Shown: in pieces, positions 38,789-50,100 of the stretch
How positions within the stretch are numbered: position 1 is the stretch's first letter
Layout of the letters: each line of letters starts with the position of its first letter
Source of the DNA: Sporocytophaga sp.
Lineage (GTDB): Bacteria; Bacteroidota; Bacteroidia; Cytophagales; Cytophagaceae
Assembly (NCBI GenBank): GCA_024707265.1
Contig: JANQAB010000003.1
Coordinates: 1,164,399-1,228,398 of the forward strand
DNA length: 64,000 nucleotides
Direction: 5' to 3'
Notes under the pieces: generated by a model
The model's input: only the letters and a program-made list of their open reading frames with translations
What the model was told of the DNA's origin: nothing
Database searches by the model: none
Position numbers and translations under genes: made by a program

Positions 38789-39553
38789 ATGAAATTATAT
38801 TATAAAGATTTAGGTTCCGGGAATCCATTGATTCTTTTACACGGACTATTTGGATCTTCAGACAATTTATTTTCCATAGCTAAAGAATTAGCAAAAGAAT
38901 ATCATGTATACGTTGTAGATGAACGAAACCACGGAAATTCCCCCTGGAGTGATACAATGAATTATGATGTGATCGCTGATGACATCAAAGAATTTATGGA
39001 AGAGCACTCCCTTCAGAATGCTTTGATTGTAGGCCATTCAATGGGTGGAAAGGCTAGTATGAAAATAGCTCAGAAATATCCTGAGTTGGTTAGAAAACTA
39101 GTCGTTTCTGACATCGCACCGAGATATTATGCACCACACCATCAGACCATATTAGCGGGGTTGAACAGCGTCAATCTTGAAACCCTTCAAAGCAGAACAG
39201 ATGCAGATAATCAATTAGCTGCGCAAATAAAAGATTTACCCACCCGACAATTTCTATTGAAGAATCTAGGCAGAGATGAAAATGGACAATTCAAATGGAA
39301 AATAAACCTTAGTATAATCACGAAAGAGATTGAATTTGTAGGTGCAGGAATTAATGATTCAGAGGTAATTAATATTCCGGCTTTATTTGTGAGAGGCGGC
39401 AAGAGTGATTATATAAAAGCCACAGATGAACCAATTATCAAAAGAATTTTTCCAAATTCTACGATAAAAACAATTGAGGGGGCAAGTCACTGGATTCATG
39501 CTGATAAACCTGTAGAATTTATAAACCTCATTTTTGAGTTTGATTCAGAATAA
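38789..39553 (+). CDS. Alpha/beta hydrolase (YbfF-like esterase)
   Basis: Alpha/beta-hydrolase of 254 residues with LILLHGLFGSSDN, DERNHGNSPWS near 50-60, nucleophile elbow VGHSMGGKASM, and the His in EGASHWIHADKP. DERNHG...S and GHSMGGK match YbfF-type thioesterase/esterases. The substrate is unknown. Starts 3 bases after pdxJ; its 3' end overlaps the convergent DUF2905 gene by 9 bases. Confidence 0.87.
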   Translation: MKLYYKDLGSGNPLILLHGLFGSSDNLFSIAKELAKEYHVYVVDERNHGNSPWSDTMNYDVIADDIKEFMEEHSLQNALIVGHSMGGKASMKIAQKYPELVRKLVVSDIAPRYYAPHHQTILAGLNSVNLETLQSRTDADNQLAAQIKDLPTRQFLLKNLGRDENGQFKWKINLSIITKEIEFVGAGINDSEVINIPALFVRGGKSDYIKATDEPIIKRIFPNSTIKTIEGASHWIHADKPVEFINLIFEFDSE

Positions 39554-39772
39554 CTTTCTGATAACAAATAGGATAAAGGAGATCAGTATACTAAGTAAAA
39601 TGCTTGTCGCCAAAGGAAAATAGAATGACCAGTTTTTCCCTTTAATGGCAATATCTCCTGGAAGTTTGCCAAGTAGTGGTACTTTATCAGAATACAATAA
39701 TACCAATCCAATTACGATAAATATAATGCCGCCAATAATTAATCCTTTTCCTAATCCTTGAAATTCACTCAT
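39545..39772 (-). CDS. DUF2905 membrane protein
   Basis: Small inner-membrane protein of 75 residues with two hydrophobic helices separated by the conserved loop KVPLLGKLPGDIAIKGKN, the hallmark of DUF2905. The C-terminal helix SILLSILISFILFVIRKLF follows. Function unknown. It overlaps the 3' end of the hydrolase gene by 9 bases and is divergent from the RsmI-like gene. Confidence 0.85.
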   Translation of the reverse strand: MSEFQGLGKGLIIGGIIFIVIGLVLLYSDKVPLLGKLPGDIAIKGKNWSFYFPLATSILLSILISFILFVIRKLF

Positions 39773-39809
39773 TCTTCAGCAGTTTAATTGTTAAACAAAT
39801 ATATATACA

Positions 39810-40536
39810 ATGTCGACTCCAAAATCTGAAATTTCAAAATTATATCTGATACCCTCGATACTGGCAGAAGGCACCGCACTTCAGATGATGGCTCCAGCGA
39901 TATTGGAGGTTATTAAAGAAACCGATTATTATTTTGCTGAAAATATTAAAACAGCAAGAAGATATATAAGTGAACTCAAAACAGGTAGAAAAATCGAAGG
40001 TCTTATTTTTTATCAACTTGATAAAGATACTTCCAAGGAAGATGCTGTTAAATTATTTGATACTATACCATCAGGAAAAAATATTGGTGTTCTATCCGAA
40101 GCTGGCTGTCCAGGTATAGCTGATCCGGGAGCCTTGGCTGTAGCAATTGCGCATAAAAAAATGGGACATAGTTCCGCTTCCTGGGCCATCTTCAATCTTT
40201 ATGGCATTGATGGCATCAGGATTTAACGGCCAGTATTTCTGTTTTAAAGGATATCTCCCTATAGATAAAGATCAAAAAATCAAGTCTTTTAAAGCTCTCG
40301 AGAGAGAGGCGTGGGATAAGAGAGCTACCCAGATAGTCATTGAAACACCATACCGAAATAATAAATTTTTGGAAGATATAATTGCACATGGGAATCCTGA
40401 AACACAACTATGTATCGCTTGCGATATTACCGGACCTCAGCAATTCATCAAAACAAAAAAACTTAGTGAGTGGAAACAAAATATACCAGATCTTAATAAA
40501 AGGCCTGCTGTATTTCTATTTTTCGGAAGAAACTGA
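39810..40536 (+). pseudogene. RsmI-like SAM-dependent methyltransferase, frame-broken
   Basis: Tetrapyrrole-methylase-fold enzyme of the RsmI group (rRNA 2'-O-methyltransferase relatives). Frame one (39810-40226) holds LYLIPSILAEG and VGVLSEAGCPGIADPG-type SAM-site residues (LSEAGCPGIADPGA). Frame two (from about 40147) continues WDIVPLPGPSSIFMALMASG to ETPYRNNKFLED. Dropping one base from the A7 run at 40155-40161 joins them as AHKKWDIVPLPGPSS, a 241-residue protein. This is the shorter RsmI-type paralogue found in Bacteroidota; target not established. The break looks like a sequence error. Confidence 0.85.
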
Positions 40537-40623
40537 TGTTTAAGTTTTTTGTGTTAATGGATTTTAATTTAACTTTGAATATTAGTTATTTTCAAAAAAA
40601 GATACCTTTAAACCTAAAAAATA

Positions 40624-41901
40624 ATGTCATACCTATTTACCTCAGAATCCGTGTCGGAAGGTCACCCTGATAAGGTTGCTGATCAGATTTCAGACGCAAT
40701 CCTTGACGCAATCCTGGCGCAGGATCCACATTCAAGAGTTGCTTGTGAAACGATGGTTACTACAGGATTAGTTGTAGTTGCCGGTGAAGTTACTACTAAG
40801 GCTACTATTGACACTCAGAATATTATAAGAGATACTATTAAGAAAATCGGCTATACAAAAGCTGAGTACATGTTTGAGGCAGACTCTTGCGGTATACTTA
40901 CTGCACTTCACCAGCAATCTCCTGACATAGCGCAGGGTGTTAATGAAGGAGAAGGCCTTGACAAAGATCAGGGAGCAGGTGATCAGGGAATGATGTTTGG
41001 CTATGCAACAACAGAAACTCCGGAATATATGCCTATGGCATTGGCTTTTTCTCACAGACTGGTAAAAAAACTTGCGGAGATTAGAAAAAAAGGAAAGAAA
41101 ATGACCTATCTGCGTCCGGATGCAAAATCCCAGGTTACAATTGAGTATGGTGATAACGGCAAGCCAAAAAGAGTTCATACTATAGTCATTTCTACTCAAC
41201 ACGATGATTTCGGAAAAGATGCTGATATGCTAAAATCGATCAAAAATGATATGATCAATGAAGTAATACCTGCTGTAATTCCGAAAAAACTTATAGACAG
41301 CAAAACTATCTTCCACATTAACCCAACAGGGAAGTTTGTAATCGGTGGCCCTCACGGAGATTCTGGATTGACCGGAAGAAAAATTATTGTTGATACTTAT
41401 GGAGGTAAAGGAGCACACGGCGGTGGAGCATTCTCAGGAAAAGATCCTTCTAAAGTTGACAGAAGTGCGGCATATGCTGCAAGACACATTGCTAAAAATC
41501 TTGTTGCTGCAGGAGTTGCAGAGGAAATTCTTGTTCAGGTTGCTTATGCAATCGGAGTTTCAAAACCGGTTTCTTTAACTGTCAATACCTACGGAACTGC
41601 AAAAGTAAATATGACGGATGCTCAAATAGCATCAAAAGTATTGAATGTTTTTGACATGAGACCGAAAGCTATTGTGGAAAGATTAGGCCTTAAAAACCCT
41701 ATTTTCTCAGAAACCGCTGCATACGGACATATGGGAAGAGAGCCATTTACAAAAGAAGTTGAACTTTCTTATGTAGAGCTAAAAGATGATGGTAAGAAGA
41801 AAACAGAGATAAAGAAAACTGTTAGTAAAAAAGTTGAATTCTTCACATGGGAAAAACTTGATCATGTGGAAGCTGTAAAGAAAGAATTCAAAATCAAGTA
41901 A
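40624..41901 (+). CDS. metK: S-adenosylmethionine synthetase
   Basis: Makes S-adenosylmethionine from ATP and methionine. The 425-residue protein begins [20 protein letters not shown], with the ATP-binding signature [12 protein letters not shown] and the P-loop-like [13 protein letters not shown] block, then a glycine-rich [21 protein letters not shown]. Length is normal. It stands alone, with a very strong terminator that begins on the last base of its stop codon. Confidence 0.96.
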   Translation: MSYLFTSESVSEGHPDKVADQISDAILDAILAQDPHSRVACETMVTTGLVVVAGEVTTKATIDTQNIIRDTIKKIGYTKAEYMFEADSCGILTALHQQSPDIAQGVNEGEGLDKDQGAGDQGMMFGYATTETPEYMPMALAFSHRLVKKLAEIRKKGKKMTYLRPDAKSQVTIEYGDNGKPKRVHTIVISTQHDDFGKDADMLKSIKNDMINEVIPAVIPKKLIDSKTIFHINPTGKFVIGGPHGDSGLTGRKIIVDTYGGKGAHGGGAFSGKDPSKVDRSAAYAARHIAKNLVAAGVAEEILVQVAYAIGVSKPVSLTVNTYGTAKVNMTDAQIASKVLNVFDMRPKAIVERLGLKNPIFSETAAYGHMGREPFTKEVELSYVELKDDGKKKTEIKKTVSKKVEFFTWEKLDHVEAVKKEFKIK

Positions 41902-41937
41902 AATAAGAAGGGCTCCCAATGGGAGCCCTTCTTATTT
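41901..41937 (+). terminator. Strong intrinsic terminator of metK
   Basis: A perfect 17-bp inverted repeat (41901-41917 with 41921-41937, AAT loop) with core GGGCTCCC/GGGAGCCC and a T-rich 3' arm CTTCTTATTT. It starts at the last base of the metK stop codon. The symmetric A/T flanks allow action on the minus strand as well. Confidence 0.85.
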
Positions 41938-41953
41938 AAAGTCATTAATAAAT

Positions 41954-41981
41954 AAAGCCTGCTCTTTTCAAATCAGGCTTT
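41954..41981 (-). terminator. Intrinsic terminator of the HU gene
   Basis: AAAGCCTG (41954-41961) and CAGGCTTT (41974-41981) pair around a 12-base loop; on the minus strand the stem is followed by ATTTATTAA. It lies 8 bases past the HU stop codon. Confidence 0.6.
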
Positions 41982-41989
41982 TTAACTAT

Positions 41990-42262
41990 TTATTTTACTT
42001 TTTTAGCTAGATCAGCACCAGCTTTGAATTTTACAACCTTCTTAGCTTTGATCTGAATAGTTTTACCAGTTTGTGGGTTTCTACCAGTTCTTGCTGCTCT
42101 TTTAGCTACAGAGAAAGTACCAAATCCAATGATGATAACTTTATCTCCTTTTTTCAAAGTTTTAGAAGCTGCATTTAGGAATGCATCAAGTGCTCTTTTT
42201 GAATCAGCTTTAGTAAGTTTTGACTCAGCTGCGATTGCGTCGATTAATTCTGCTTTGTTCAT
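41990..42262 (-). CDS. HU-family DNA-binding protein
   Basis: Nucleoid protein of 90 residues that bends DNA. It begins MNKAELIDAIAAESKLTKADSK, with the dimer helices, and carries the signature GFGTFSVAKRAARTGRNPQTG followed by the DNA-binding arm and KAKKVVKFKAG. Length is that of standard HU. Single gene with its own promoter and terminator. Confidence 0.95.
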   Translation of the reverse strand: MNKAELIDAIAAESKLTKADSKRALDAFLNAASKTLKKGDKVIIIGFGTFSVAKRAARTGRNPQTGKTIQIKAKKVVKFKAGADLAKKVK

Positions 42263-42301
42263 TTTTTTTTAAAAATTTAACTTGTGTTTAAAATCTTATG
42301 T

Positions 42302-42331
42302 CAAAATTATATGAATTCCAGTATTGTACAA
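42302..42331 (-). promoter_or_regulatory. Bacteroidota-type promoter of the HU gene
   Basis: On the minus strand TTG (42329-42331) and TAATTTTG (42302-42309) are 19 bases apart, fitting the -33/-7 pattern. Transcription should begin near 42296, about 33 bases before the ATG. Confidence 0.6.
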
Positions 42332-42628
42332 TAGTTTTACACAAAAATATATCGAAATGTTGATAACTTTTTTTCTTTTAATGTTCAGCATTCATAGGGT
42401 ATACAGGTATTATAAAAATGAAAACATACGTCGAAACAGGCTTACAGGTTGTGGAAAACTTGAATTGCTTACTAACAAAGGAATCCAGGAAGCAATTAAA
42501 AAAGGCTCATGTAAAATGACAAACCAACTAAGCAAAACTACACAAACAACTCATTTAGAGTATTTTATAGCGAAAAAATAGCATTATTAAATGAACATCA
42601 CCACTCCTTATAATTCACAAAAAAGATA
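42332..42628. other. Intergenic gap with no supported gene
   Basis: Between the HU promoter and the end of the convergent-side barrel gene. The only open frame (TTG start at 42324, 85 codons) has no family resemblance and overlaps the HU promoter. No hairpin with a U tract or repeat was seen. Confidence 0.5.
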
Positions 42629-45600
42629 TTAGAAGTCATATCCGAAAGTAAAATAAAACATAGGAGACTGAACAATATTATTTTTAATACCCCATGCTAC
42701 ATCCACTTTTACATAATATCCAAGCAAAAGTGTCCTTGCTCCAAGCCCATAACCAACCAGGAATGGATTCACATAATTTCGTACCTGAGCCGTAAATGGA
42801 TTTCCATTTCCTCCGGCAACTGTTGTGTTAATACTATTGTCTTTACTAAAAGGTGTATCACCTGTCCAGGCAGATCCGGCATCAGTAAATGCTACTAACT
42901 GAAAATTTCTTAAAAATGAAGAAGAAATTGGCTGTCTGTATATAGCTCTGAAGGGAATTCGTAGCTCTGCATTCATCAGCACATAACGTGACCCAAACTG
43001 TGAATTATAAATAAAACCCCTCATTGGCATTGAGTACTCAATAAAAAGTAAATCGGAATTATTTTTAAACTGAGATATAGCTAATGGACTGTTAGGTGAT
43101 GAATTGTCGGTTGAGTTAAACAACCAGTTATCCATTCCTCCCAGCAAAAAGTTTTTCTTGGCATTACCAGTGAATGCCCCCCCAGCAACACGGGCAGCAA
43201 GAACAATTTCTTTATAAATCCTTTGATACCTTCTGAGATCAAGATTGATTTTTCCAAAGTTGTTGGAAGAGGAACCGTTTGCCACATACTGTTCTGCGCT
43301 AAGAATAAATCTTGTTCCTTCAATCATATTTAACCCAAGCTTTATCGTATTATCATAAACAAAGCTTAGATTCACGCCCTGATAACCCTGGGTAATATCT
43401 TTAGAGGTCATCTCAGTAACAGATCTTCTGGTAAAAGCTGCAAAAGGACTTACGCTCAACCTGGAATAGACAGAAAAAGGATATGATGCTGTAAACGTTA
43501 ATTTATTAAGCGTATATATTTGGGAAGAAGTTGATTCATTAGAAGCAAACAAATTTTTTCTATCATATCTAACTTTGAGATCAACTCTTTTCTTCAGATA
43601 AATATATTCTCCGAATATATTATTAGTTTTTAAATCAGCAACGCCAAAAGCTCCTACGTTTATTCTATGATTACCAAGAACATCTGACATCTGACCTTCA
43701 AGTAATATTCCCAACCCTCTCAATGGGTCAATAAGTATTGTGGAAATGACATTATCAATGCCAAAAAAGTTTCTATATGGATATGGCCCAAGGAATGATG
43801 TTTTTTTCTGTAATTGATTTTTATTACTAATTGTGTCGGCAGGTTCTTGCCTTAACGGAATTCCAGCCACCCTGCTTTTATCAGTGGTATCCTTTAATTC
43901 AGACTCAAATCTGAAATCGTCTAGATTTATTACTTTAATCTTATCTTTTGAGTTGAATTCAAACTCCTGTTTCTCTGACCGGATTACCTTATCGTCAGAC
44001 CCCTCTTTAATTTCAGTAGAGGTGGGTTCGAGTCTAGTAAAAACAGAATCCAGGTTGTAGTGAGGAAAAAAGTAAGCTTTTTCCTTTCCACCCACTCTGT
44101 TTATTGTAACCAAATTATTATTGGCACTTGATATATGAAAAGATTTAATATTATATAAAAAAGCAGATTTCCTGGAAAGCTTTTTATCTGTCAAGTTAAG
44201 GCTGTATAAATTATCGATCTTATCATCATCCGAAATGAACAAAACTGAATTTGTAGATTTTACAAATACAGGCTGTATAACATTTATGTCATTAGTAAAC
44301 CTTACTAATTTGTTACTTCCATTATATTTAAATAAAGAGTATTGCTCCAAAGGTTTATAAATTTCCTTTTTGGGAAGGACGAGTGTATCGGAGCTCCTGT
44401 TTGATGCGAATATAATTTCTCTGGTATTTCCATAAAAGGATGGAGAAAGATCGTCGAAGATATCATTTGTAATTTGCTTCATGCCCCCCCGAGCATTATC
44501 CATTAGAAACAAATCTGTTTGCCCATCTTTATCAGCGCTGAATATTATCGCAGTTCCATCTTCAGAAAATGCAAAATCAAAAACATTTTTGAAATAAGTA
44601 ATCTTCTTTTTTACCTTATCTCTGGTTTTCAAATTGTGAATTTCTAAATATGTCTTATCTCCTTTTGTATAAATAAATGCCAGTTCATCTTCTGACTTCC
44701 ATGCAAAGGTAGGATTGTGGTTATCAAAATCACGCTGTGCACTCCTCGTACCTCCCTTTCTTATAGATTTTGATTCCTTTTTTCCTTTGTCTGTAATTTC
44801 AACAGTAAACAAATGATATTTCCCATCCTGAAACTTCACAAATGCCATTCTATTCCCCTTAGAATTTACCTTCACTACACTTAAAGCATTCTTTTTAGAA
44901 GAATTTAATCTTAAATATTTATCCTCCTGAGGCTCTTTATACTCTTTTTTCAAGTTGTTATTTATACCCAGATAAAAGTTTCTGAATTCAGCTAAAAAAA
45001 TCGAATAGGGAATCCCCAGAGTGCTCTCTATTGCTGCTTCTTCGTTCCTTACAATACGGGTTAAATTTAAAAGATTGGGCACCGTATAGAGGCCATATTT
45101 TTCAACTATATAATTCCAGATAGCGTGACCTGCAAGCTCAGCCTCTTTCCCGGTTAAAGCTGCAGGGACTTTGTACTTTTTTCTCTCTAAAGCACCTCTT
45201 ACATGAGAATTCATATAAGGAGAGTTACCATAAGCAACATAAGCTGCAAGCCCTCTTATGTACCACTCAGGCAATGAAAGCAAATAAGAACTCTGAACTA
45301 CATCTTTAAGGCTGCCTCCATACATCATCACATTCAGAAGTATTTTTGTAATACCATATGTAATCTCCTTTTTAAAATCTACCTGGCTTCCTTTATATGA
45401 TACTTCTATTCTGGATTTAACAAAGCTTGTATTGCCACCAACAACCACAAGATCCTCACCCAGACCAATATTACTTTGCTCACTCTTCTGAGGAGAAGTA
45501 TAAACAATCATTCTGATGCGATCATATGGAGTAAACCCAATTAGCTCAATTACCCTTTCTAGCTCTTCCTCTGCATACCTTCCGGCACTTTGAGCAAGTT

Positions 45601-45766
45601 CCATATCTCCTTCATTATAGAATATTTCAAAGTTGTGAGTTGTAAAAACTCTCCACTTAAAGCTTTTATACTGAATTCTGTTTTTTCCAAACTGATCTAT
45701 GTAAGCCTGAGAATAAGCAGTTGATATTAAAAACAATGAGAGGAACCAGATATAAATAAAACGCAT
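42629..45766 (-). CDS. Exported fusion of degenerate peptidase-like domain, TolB-like propeller and outer-membrane barrel
   Basis: A 1045-residue protein with signal peptide MRFIYIWFLSLFLISTAYSQ. Three parts: (1) about 21-270, resembling the peptidase-MA/gluzincin fold (FEIFYNEG, YAEEELERV, LPEWYIRGLAAYVAYG), but where HExxH is expected there is YGITKILLN, so catalysis is unlikely; (2) about 290-560, TolB-like propeller repeats (AFSEDGTAIIFSADKDGQTDLFLMD, read in pieces, and IIFASNRSSDTLVL); (3) about 660-1045, a BamA/TamA-type barrel ending YFTFGYDF with a terminal Phe. Likely an outer-membrane protein exposing the propeller to the periplasm. Function unknown; cotranscription with the FAD oxidoreductase upstream is likely (6-base gap). 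Confidence 0.75.
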   Translation of the reverse strand: MRFIYIWFLSLFLISTAYSQAYIDQFGKNRIQYKSFKWRVFTTHNFEIFYNEGDMELAQSAGRYAEEELERVIELIGFTPYDRIRMIVYTSPQKSEQSNIGLGEDLVVVGGNTSFVKSRIEVSYKGSQVDFKKEITYGITKILLNVMMYGGSLKDVVQSSYLLSLPEWYIRGLAAYVAYGNSPYMNSHVRGALERKKYKVPAALTGKEAELAGHAIWNYIVEKYGLYTVPNLLNLTRIVRNEEAAIESTLGIPYSIFLAEFRNFYLGINNNLKKEYKEPQEDKYLRLNSSKKNALSVVKVNSKGNRMAFVKFQDGKYHLFTVEITDKGKKESKSIRKGGTRSAQRDFDNHNPTFAWKSEDELAFIYTKGDKTYLEIHNLKTRDKVKKKITYFKNVFDFAFSEDGTAIIFSADKDGQTDLFLMDNARGGMKQITNDIFDDLSPSFYGNTREIIFASNRSSDTLVLPKKEIYKPLEQYSLFKYNGSNKLVRFTNDINVIQPVFVKSTNSVLFISDDDKIDNLYSLNLTDKKLSRKSAFLYNIKSFHISSANNNLVTINRVGGKEKAYFFPHYNLDSVFTRLEPTSTEIKEGSDDKVIRSEKQEFEFNSKDKIKVINLDDFRFESELKDTTDKSRVAGIPLRQEPADTISNKNQLQKKTSFLGPYPYRNFFGIDNVISTILIDPLRGLGILLEGQMSDVLGNHRINVGAFGVADLKTNNIFGEYIYLKKRVDLKVRYDRKNLFASNESTSSQIYTLNKLTFTASYPFSVYSRLSVSPFAAFTRRSVTEMTSKDITQGYQGVNLSFVYDNTIKLGLNMIEGTRFILSAEQYVANGSSSNNFGKINLDLRRYQRIYKEIVLAARVAGGAFTGNAKKNFLLGGMDNWLFNSTDNSSPNSPLAISQFKNNSDLLFIEYSMPMRGFIYNSQFGSRYVLMNAELRIPFRAIYRQPISSSFLRNFQLVAFTDAGSAWTGDTPFSKDNSINTTVAGGNGNPFTAQVRNYVNPFLVGYGLGARTLLLGYYVKVDVAWGIKNNIVQSPMFYFTFGYDF

Positions 45767-45772
45767 AATATA

Positions 45773-46835
45773 TTAGCCATCAATGGCGGTAAAGAATGAT
45801 TCAAACCTAGATATATTAACTTCATTATCCAGAGGTTTATTTTCTTCCAGAAAAGAAAATAAATGCTCTGCGAAATAAGGTGCCAAACTTATTCCCTTTG
45901 TACCTAAACCATTAAATATTACCAGCTCAGGATATTTGGGATGTAATCCTAATATTGGTCTCCGGTCACTCGTAGATGGCCGAATTCCGGCTTCCTGTCC
46001 TACATATTCAAAATCAAAACTTACTAGATCTTTCAATTTATGTTCAATTTCTTCTCTGGCCTTTGGGGTAACCTCATCCGTCAAGTCTTTCCAATCATAT
46101 GTAGACCCGGCCTTTAAATTTCCATTATGCAATGGAACTACAAATACTCCTTTGCTTATAATCTGTTTCAAAGGGTATTGAGATTTTAATGTTAAAACCT
46201 CTCCTTTTACAGGTATATATGGAATCCAATTAAAATACGGGTTAAACTGATTCTGAAACCCTTCAGCGAAAATAATTTTTCTCGCTTTGTAGTTTCCCCA
46301 CCTTACACCTTCATTTTCAAATACTATGTCAGAGCAATTAAACCTTTCACTGATAATGCTTTCCCTTTTACCAAAATACCCTAATGCTGCAGAAAGCAAT
46401 GTTACTGTATCTACATAACCTCCTTTAAAAAAGTCTTAGACCGCCAAAATGTTTGTTTTTATTAATAGGAAAATCATCTGATGAGGTAACCACCCTTAAA
46501 AATTTATTATAAGCCTCATCAGAATTACTTACCCAATGATTTTGCTCTTCAATAGAGCCAAAAGGCCTGAAAATAGGAACTGGATAAAAAAACTTTGCAT
46601 CCAGATCTTTCTCCATCTCAGGATAAAACTCATTCAAAAATGAAAATAATTGCTCTGCTTTCCATGTCTTAACCATCCTCTTTCCTGTAACAGGATTAAA
46701 AATTCCCGCTGCCACTTTTGAGGAGTTATTACCACCTCCATCAACGATGAGGATTTTAAGCCCCTTTTTTATTAATGTATATCCCAGCACTGAACCAGCA
46801 ACGCCCTGCCCTACTATAATGTAATCATAAATCAT
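45773..46835 (-). pseudogene. FAD-dependent oxidoreductase (DAO family), frame-broken
   Basis: D-amino-acid-oxidase-fold flavoprotein. The N-terminal part (46425-46835) has the FAD loop YIIVGQGVAGSVLGY and AAGIFNPVTGKRMVKTW; the C-terminal part (45773-46399) has VKGEVLTLKSQ, GSTYDWKDL, QEAGIRPSTSDRRPILG and NGLGTKGISLAPYFA. Dropping one base from the A6 run at 46427-46432 joins them as LRLFKGGYVDTVTLL, giving about 353 residues from the MIYDY start. The family pattern GIRP...RP.LG and a C-terminal GLG.KG is intact, so the gene is probably functional in the real sequence. The amine substrate is unknown. Confidence 0.82.
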
Positions 46836-47133
46836 TCGGTAATTTAAATACATTTATCAGGAAAATTGATATTTGGAATCTCAATTTTATTGGTGAAAAA
46901 AATCAAACAATTATGATTCAAACCTATATCTACGAATATTCTGGAACTCAGATTTAACGGTTTAAAGCTATATTTAGTATTTCCCTCTAACCTTCTTCCA
47001 ATTCTTATTCTGCAACTTCCATTATTTTTTTCGCTCAAAAAATTTCACAGAATAATAAGTATCAAATAAGACCGTTTACAAGTTCGTCTGACTTTTTTCA
47101 GATGATTTTGTTGTTCACACAATTTTTATAATA

Positions 47134-50100
47134 ATGAAATATATTCAATTACTTTTTATCTTTTTACTGATAACTTCTGTCAACGTTATTGCTCAACATA
47201 TCAACTCGAATTCCGGAATAAGCATTAAATGGGGGAAGCCAGTTACATTGCAGACTAAAGATAATGATATAAAAGTTCCGGACTTCCACTCGGCAAACCA
47301 CCTTGAAATTCATGGCTTCCTTCCTTCCTACCATATACGTGTTTACAATGAAATAGTAGAAGAAGTAGATGTTTTGGCTGATTCTTCTGAAATGATAGAT
47401 GCAGAAACAATGGAGCTTCTAAGGGGGATAGCTAAGGATAAATTTACCCCTTATATTTCCATAAGTTATTTCAAAGGCAAACCAGTGAGTGATATTTTTA
47501 TTGTTCCAATATTAATCTCTTCTGGCTCGTACTTAAAACTTACCCAATTTTCATACAAGTATAAAAGCAGAGGAAATAATTTTCTCACAACTAGTCCGAC
47601 CAAAATTATAAGAAGAGGCAATCAGTCAAACCTCAGTTACACCTCTGCTCCAAACTCAGTGCTTGCTTCAGGCGAATGGTTTAAATATAGCATTTCTAAT
47701 TCCGGAGTTTTTAAAATTGATTACAACCTCCTTATAAATTCAGGCATCAATCCGTCCGACATTGATCCAAGAGAACTGAAAATATATGGTAATGGAGGTG
47801 GTATGCTTCCTCAAAGCAATTCAACCCCGAGGTATGATGATCTTGTTGAGAATGCAATATTTGTATACGGGGAAGATGATGGAAAATTTGATCCTCAAGA
47901 TTATATACTATTCTATGCAGTTGGTGCGCATGTATGGAGATATAATGAAACAGACAAATCATTTAGTCACTCCTACAACCTATATTCTGATCTCTCCTAT
48001 TATTTTCTTACTACCAGCCCTGGCAAAGGTCTCCGAATCAGTGATCATGCATCACTCAGTAATTCTACTGTAACTATCGAACAATTTGATGAGAGGTACT
48101 TCTTTGAAAAAGATGAAACACAGGTAATGACAACTCCATGGATCCCCAGTGGCAGACTATGGATAGGAGATATATACAACTACAATTTGCAGTATACTTA
48201 TAATTATGACGCCAGAGGACTCGTACCCAATACTGATATTATCTTCAGATCTGCAACTATAGGAAGAGCCTCCGGTCACACTTCATTTAATGTTTCGTTA
48301 AACAATATGCCGCTGGGAACGCATGAATTTACAAAAATCTTTGAAAATCCTTCATTAGACTATCCTTATCTGGGAGAATATAAGATTGATACATGGAAAA
48401 TGAATAGCTCTAACATTCAGGGAAACAACATTTCTATTAAATATTCATTCAACAAAAATGGTAAAACAGCAGCCAAAGGCTACCTTGATTTTTTTGAAAT
48501 CTTTACTCAGAAAAAGCTTCAGATGTACGGAGATCAGACTGCTTTCAGATCTATACCAAGACTGAATAACTCAATATCTGAATATCGTATTGAGAATACT
48601 AACAATTCAGAATTCATCTGGGATATTACAGATCCACTTTCTGTTAAAAATCAAAACTATGAATTTAAATCAGGGCAATCATCATTCTCCGCTAATACAA
48701 CCGTATTAAAGGAATATATAATATTCAAACCTTCAAAATTAAGCGGTCCAGCCTTCGAGAGTAAAGTTGAGAATCAGAACCTACATGGTCTCACACAATC
48801 AGGTATACCAGATAATTTAATAATAACTACAGATGAATTTTTAAGGCCTGCAAATGAATTAGCGCAATTTCATAAGGTCTTTGACAATCTCGATTCCTAT
48901 GTAGTTACAGTAAAAAAAATCTATAATGAGTTTTCATCTGGAGCCCAGGATATTTGCGCGATCCGAGACTTTATCAAAATGGTGTATGACAGAAGCAAGC
49001 CAGGTGACAGCCTTAGGTTTGTTACTCTTTTCGGAGACTGCTCAGTGGATTATAAAAACAGAATATCAAACAATACAAACTTTGTTCCTGTATACCAATC
49101 CCGTGAATCGTTGCATCCAATATTTTCTTTTTCATCCGATGATTTCTATGGATTCTTTGATGATAATGAAGGGAACTGGGAAGAAAATTATAATGTCAAT
49201 GACAAAATCGAAATAGGTATCGGCAGACTTCCTGTAAGGACAGAAGCAGAAGGTTATGAGATTGTCGAAAAAATTAAAAATTATAAATTAAATCAATCAC
49301 TGGGAAAGTGGCGCAATAACATTACCTTGATTGTAGGGAATATACGCCCCAAAGACTCTGACACTGCTTCCTTCATAAGGGCAGCAGAAATACATGCTGG
49401 CATCATTACAAATAGAGACAAGGACTTTAATCTCAATAAAATATATCTTCCTGCATATCCTTTATTATACACGCCATCTGGAGCAACCTGTCCTTTGGCT
49501 AATGAAGCGATACAAAAGGAATTTGAAAAAGGCACATTAATATTAAACTATATAGGACATGGCAATGAGGTACAACTTTCTCAGGAAAATATTCTTAATA
49601 CCACGACCCTTGCGAACCTTAAAAATCAATTTCAATTACCCTTTTTAATAGCTGCTACATGCCAATTCGGGAGATACGATTATCCAGGAATCCAATCGGG
49701 AGTGGAGGTTGCTTTGAGGAACAGGGAAGGTGGTTTTATAGGCACTTTAGCCCCTACCAGGCCAGCATATGACAGTTACAGTCAGACCCTTAATGAGGCT
49801 TTTTATAAAACAGTTTTTCTAAAAAAAGAAAACCAATATAGACCACTTGGTGAAATTATTCTTTTGACCAAAAACAATAGTACACTTGGCATTTATAACA
49901 GGAGCTTTACTTTAATTGGAGATCCTTGTCTTACTTTAAACTATCCTCGAGAAGATATTTTTGTAACACAAATAAACGGGCAAAACACAAGCGAAATACC
50001 TGATACCATTAAAGCTTTGCAAAAGATAAAGATAGAAGGAGAAATAAGATCAGGAGGAAATATTATATCAGATTACAACGGAGTCTTGCGCCTTACACTC

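Noticed and set aside
42324..42581. 85-codon plus-strand frame after the HU gene
   Set aside because: TTG start, no family resemblance, and its start lies in the HU promoter.
46844..47038. 64-codon minus-strand frame before porU copy 1
   Set aside because: No recognisable pattern; in the leader region of the FAD oxidoreductase and poor in typical coding features.
47093..47112. Small stem-loop before porU copy 1 (TCTGA/TCAGA)
   Set aside because: Five pairs only and AT-rich; likely chance.
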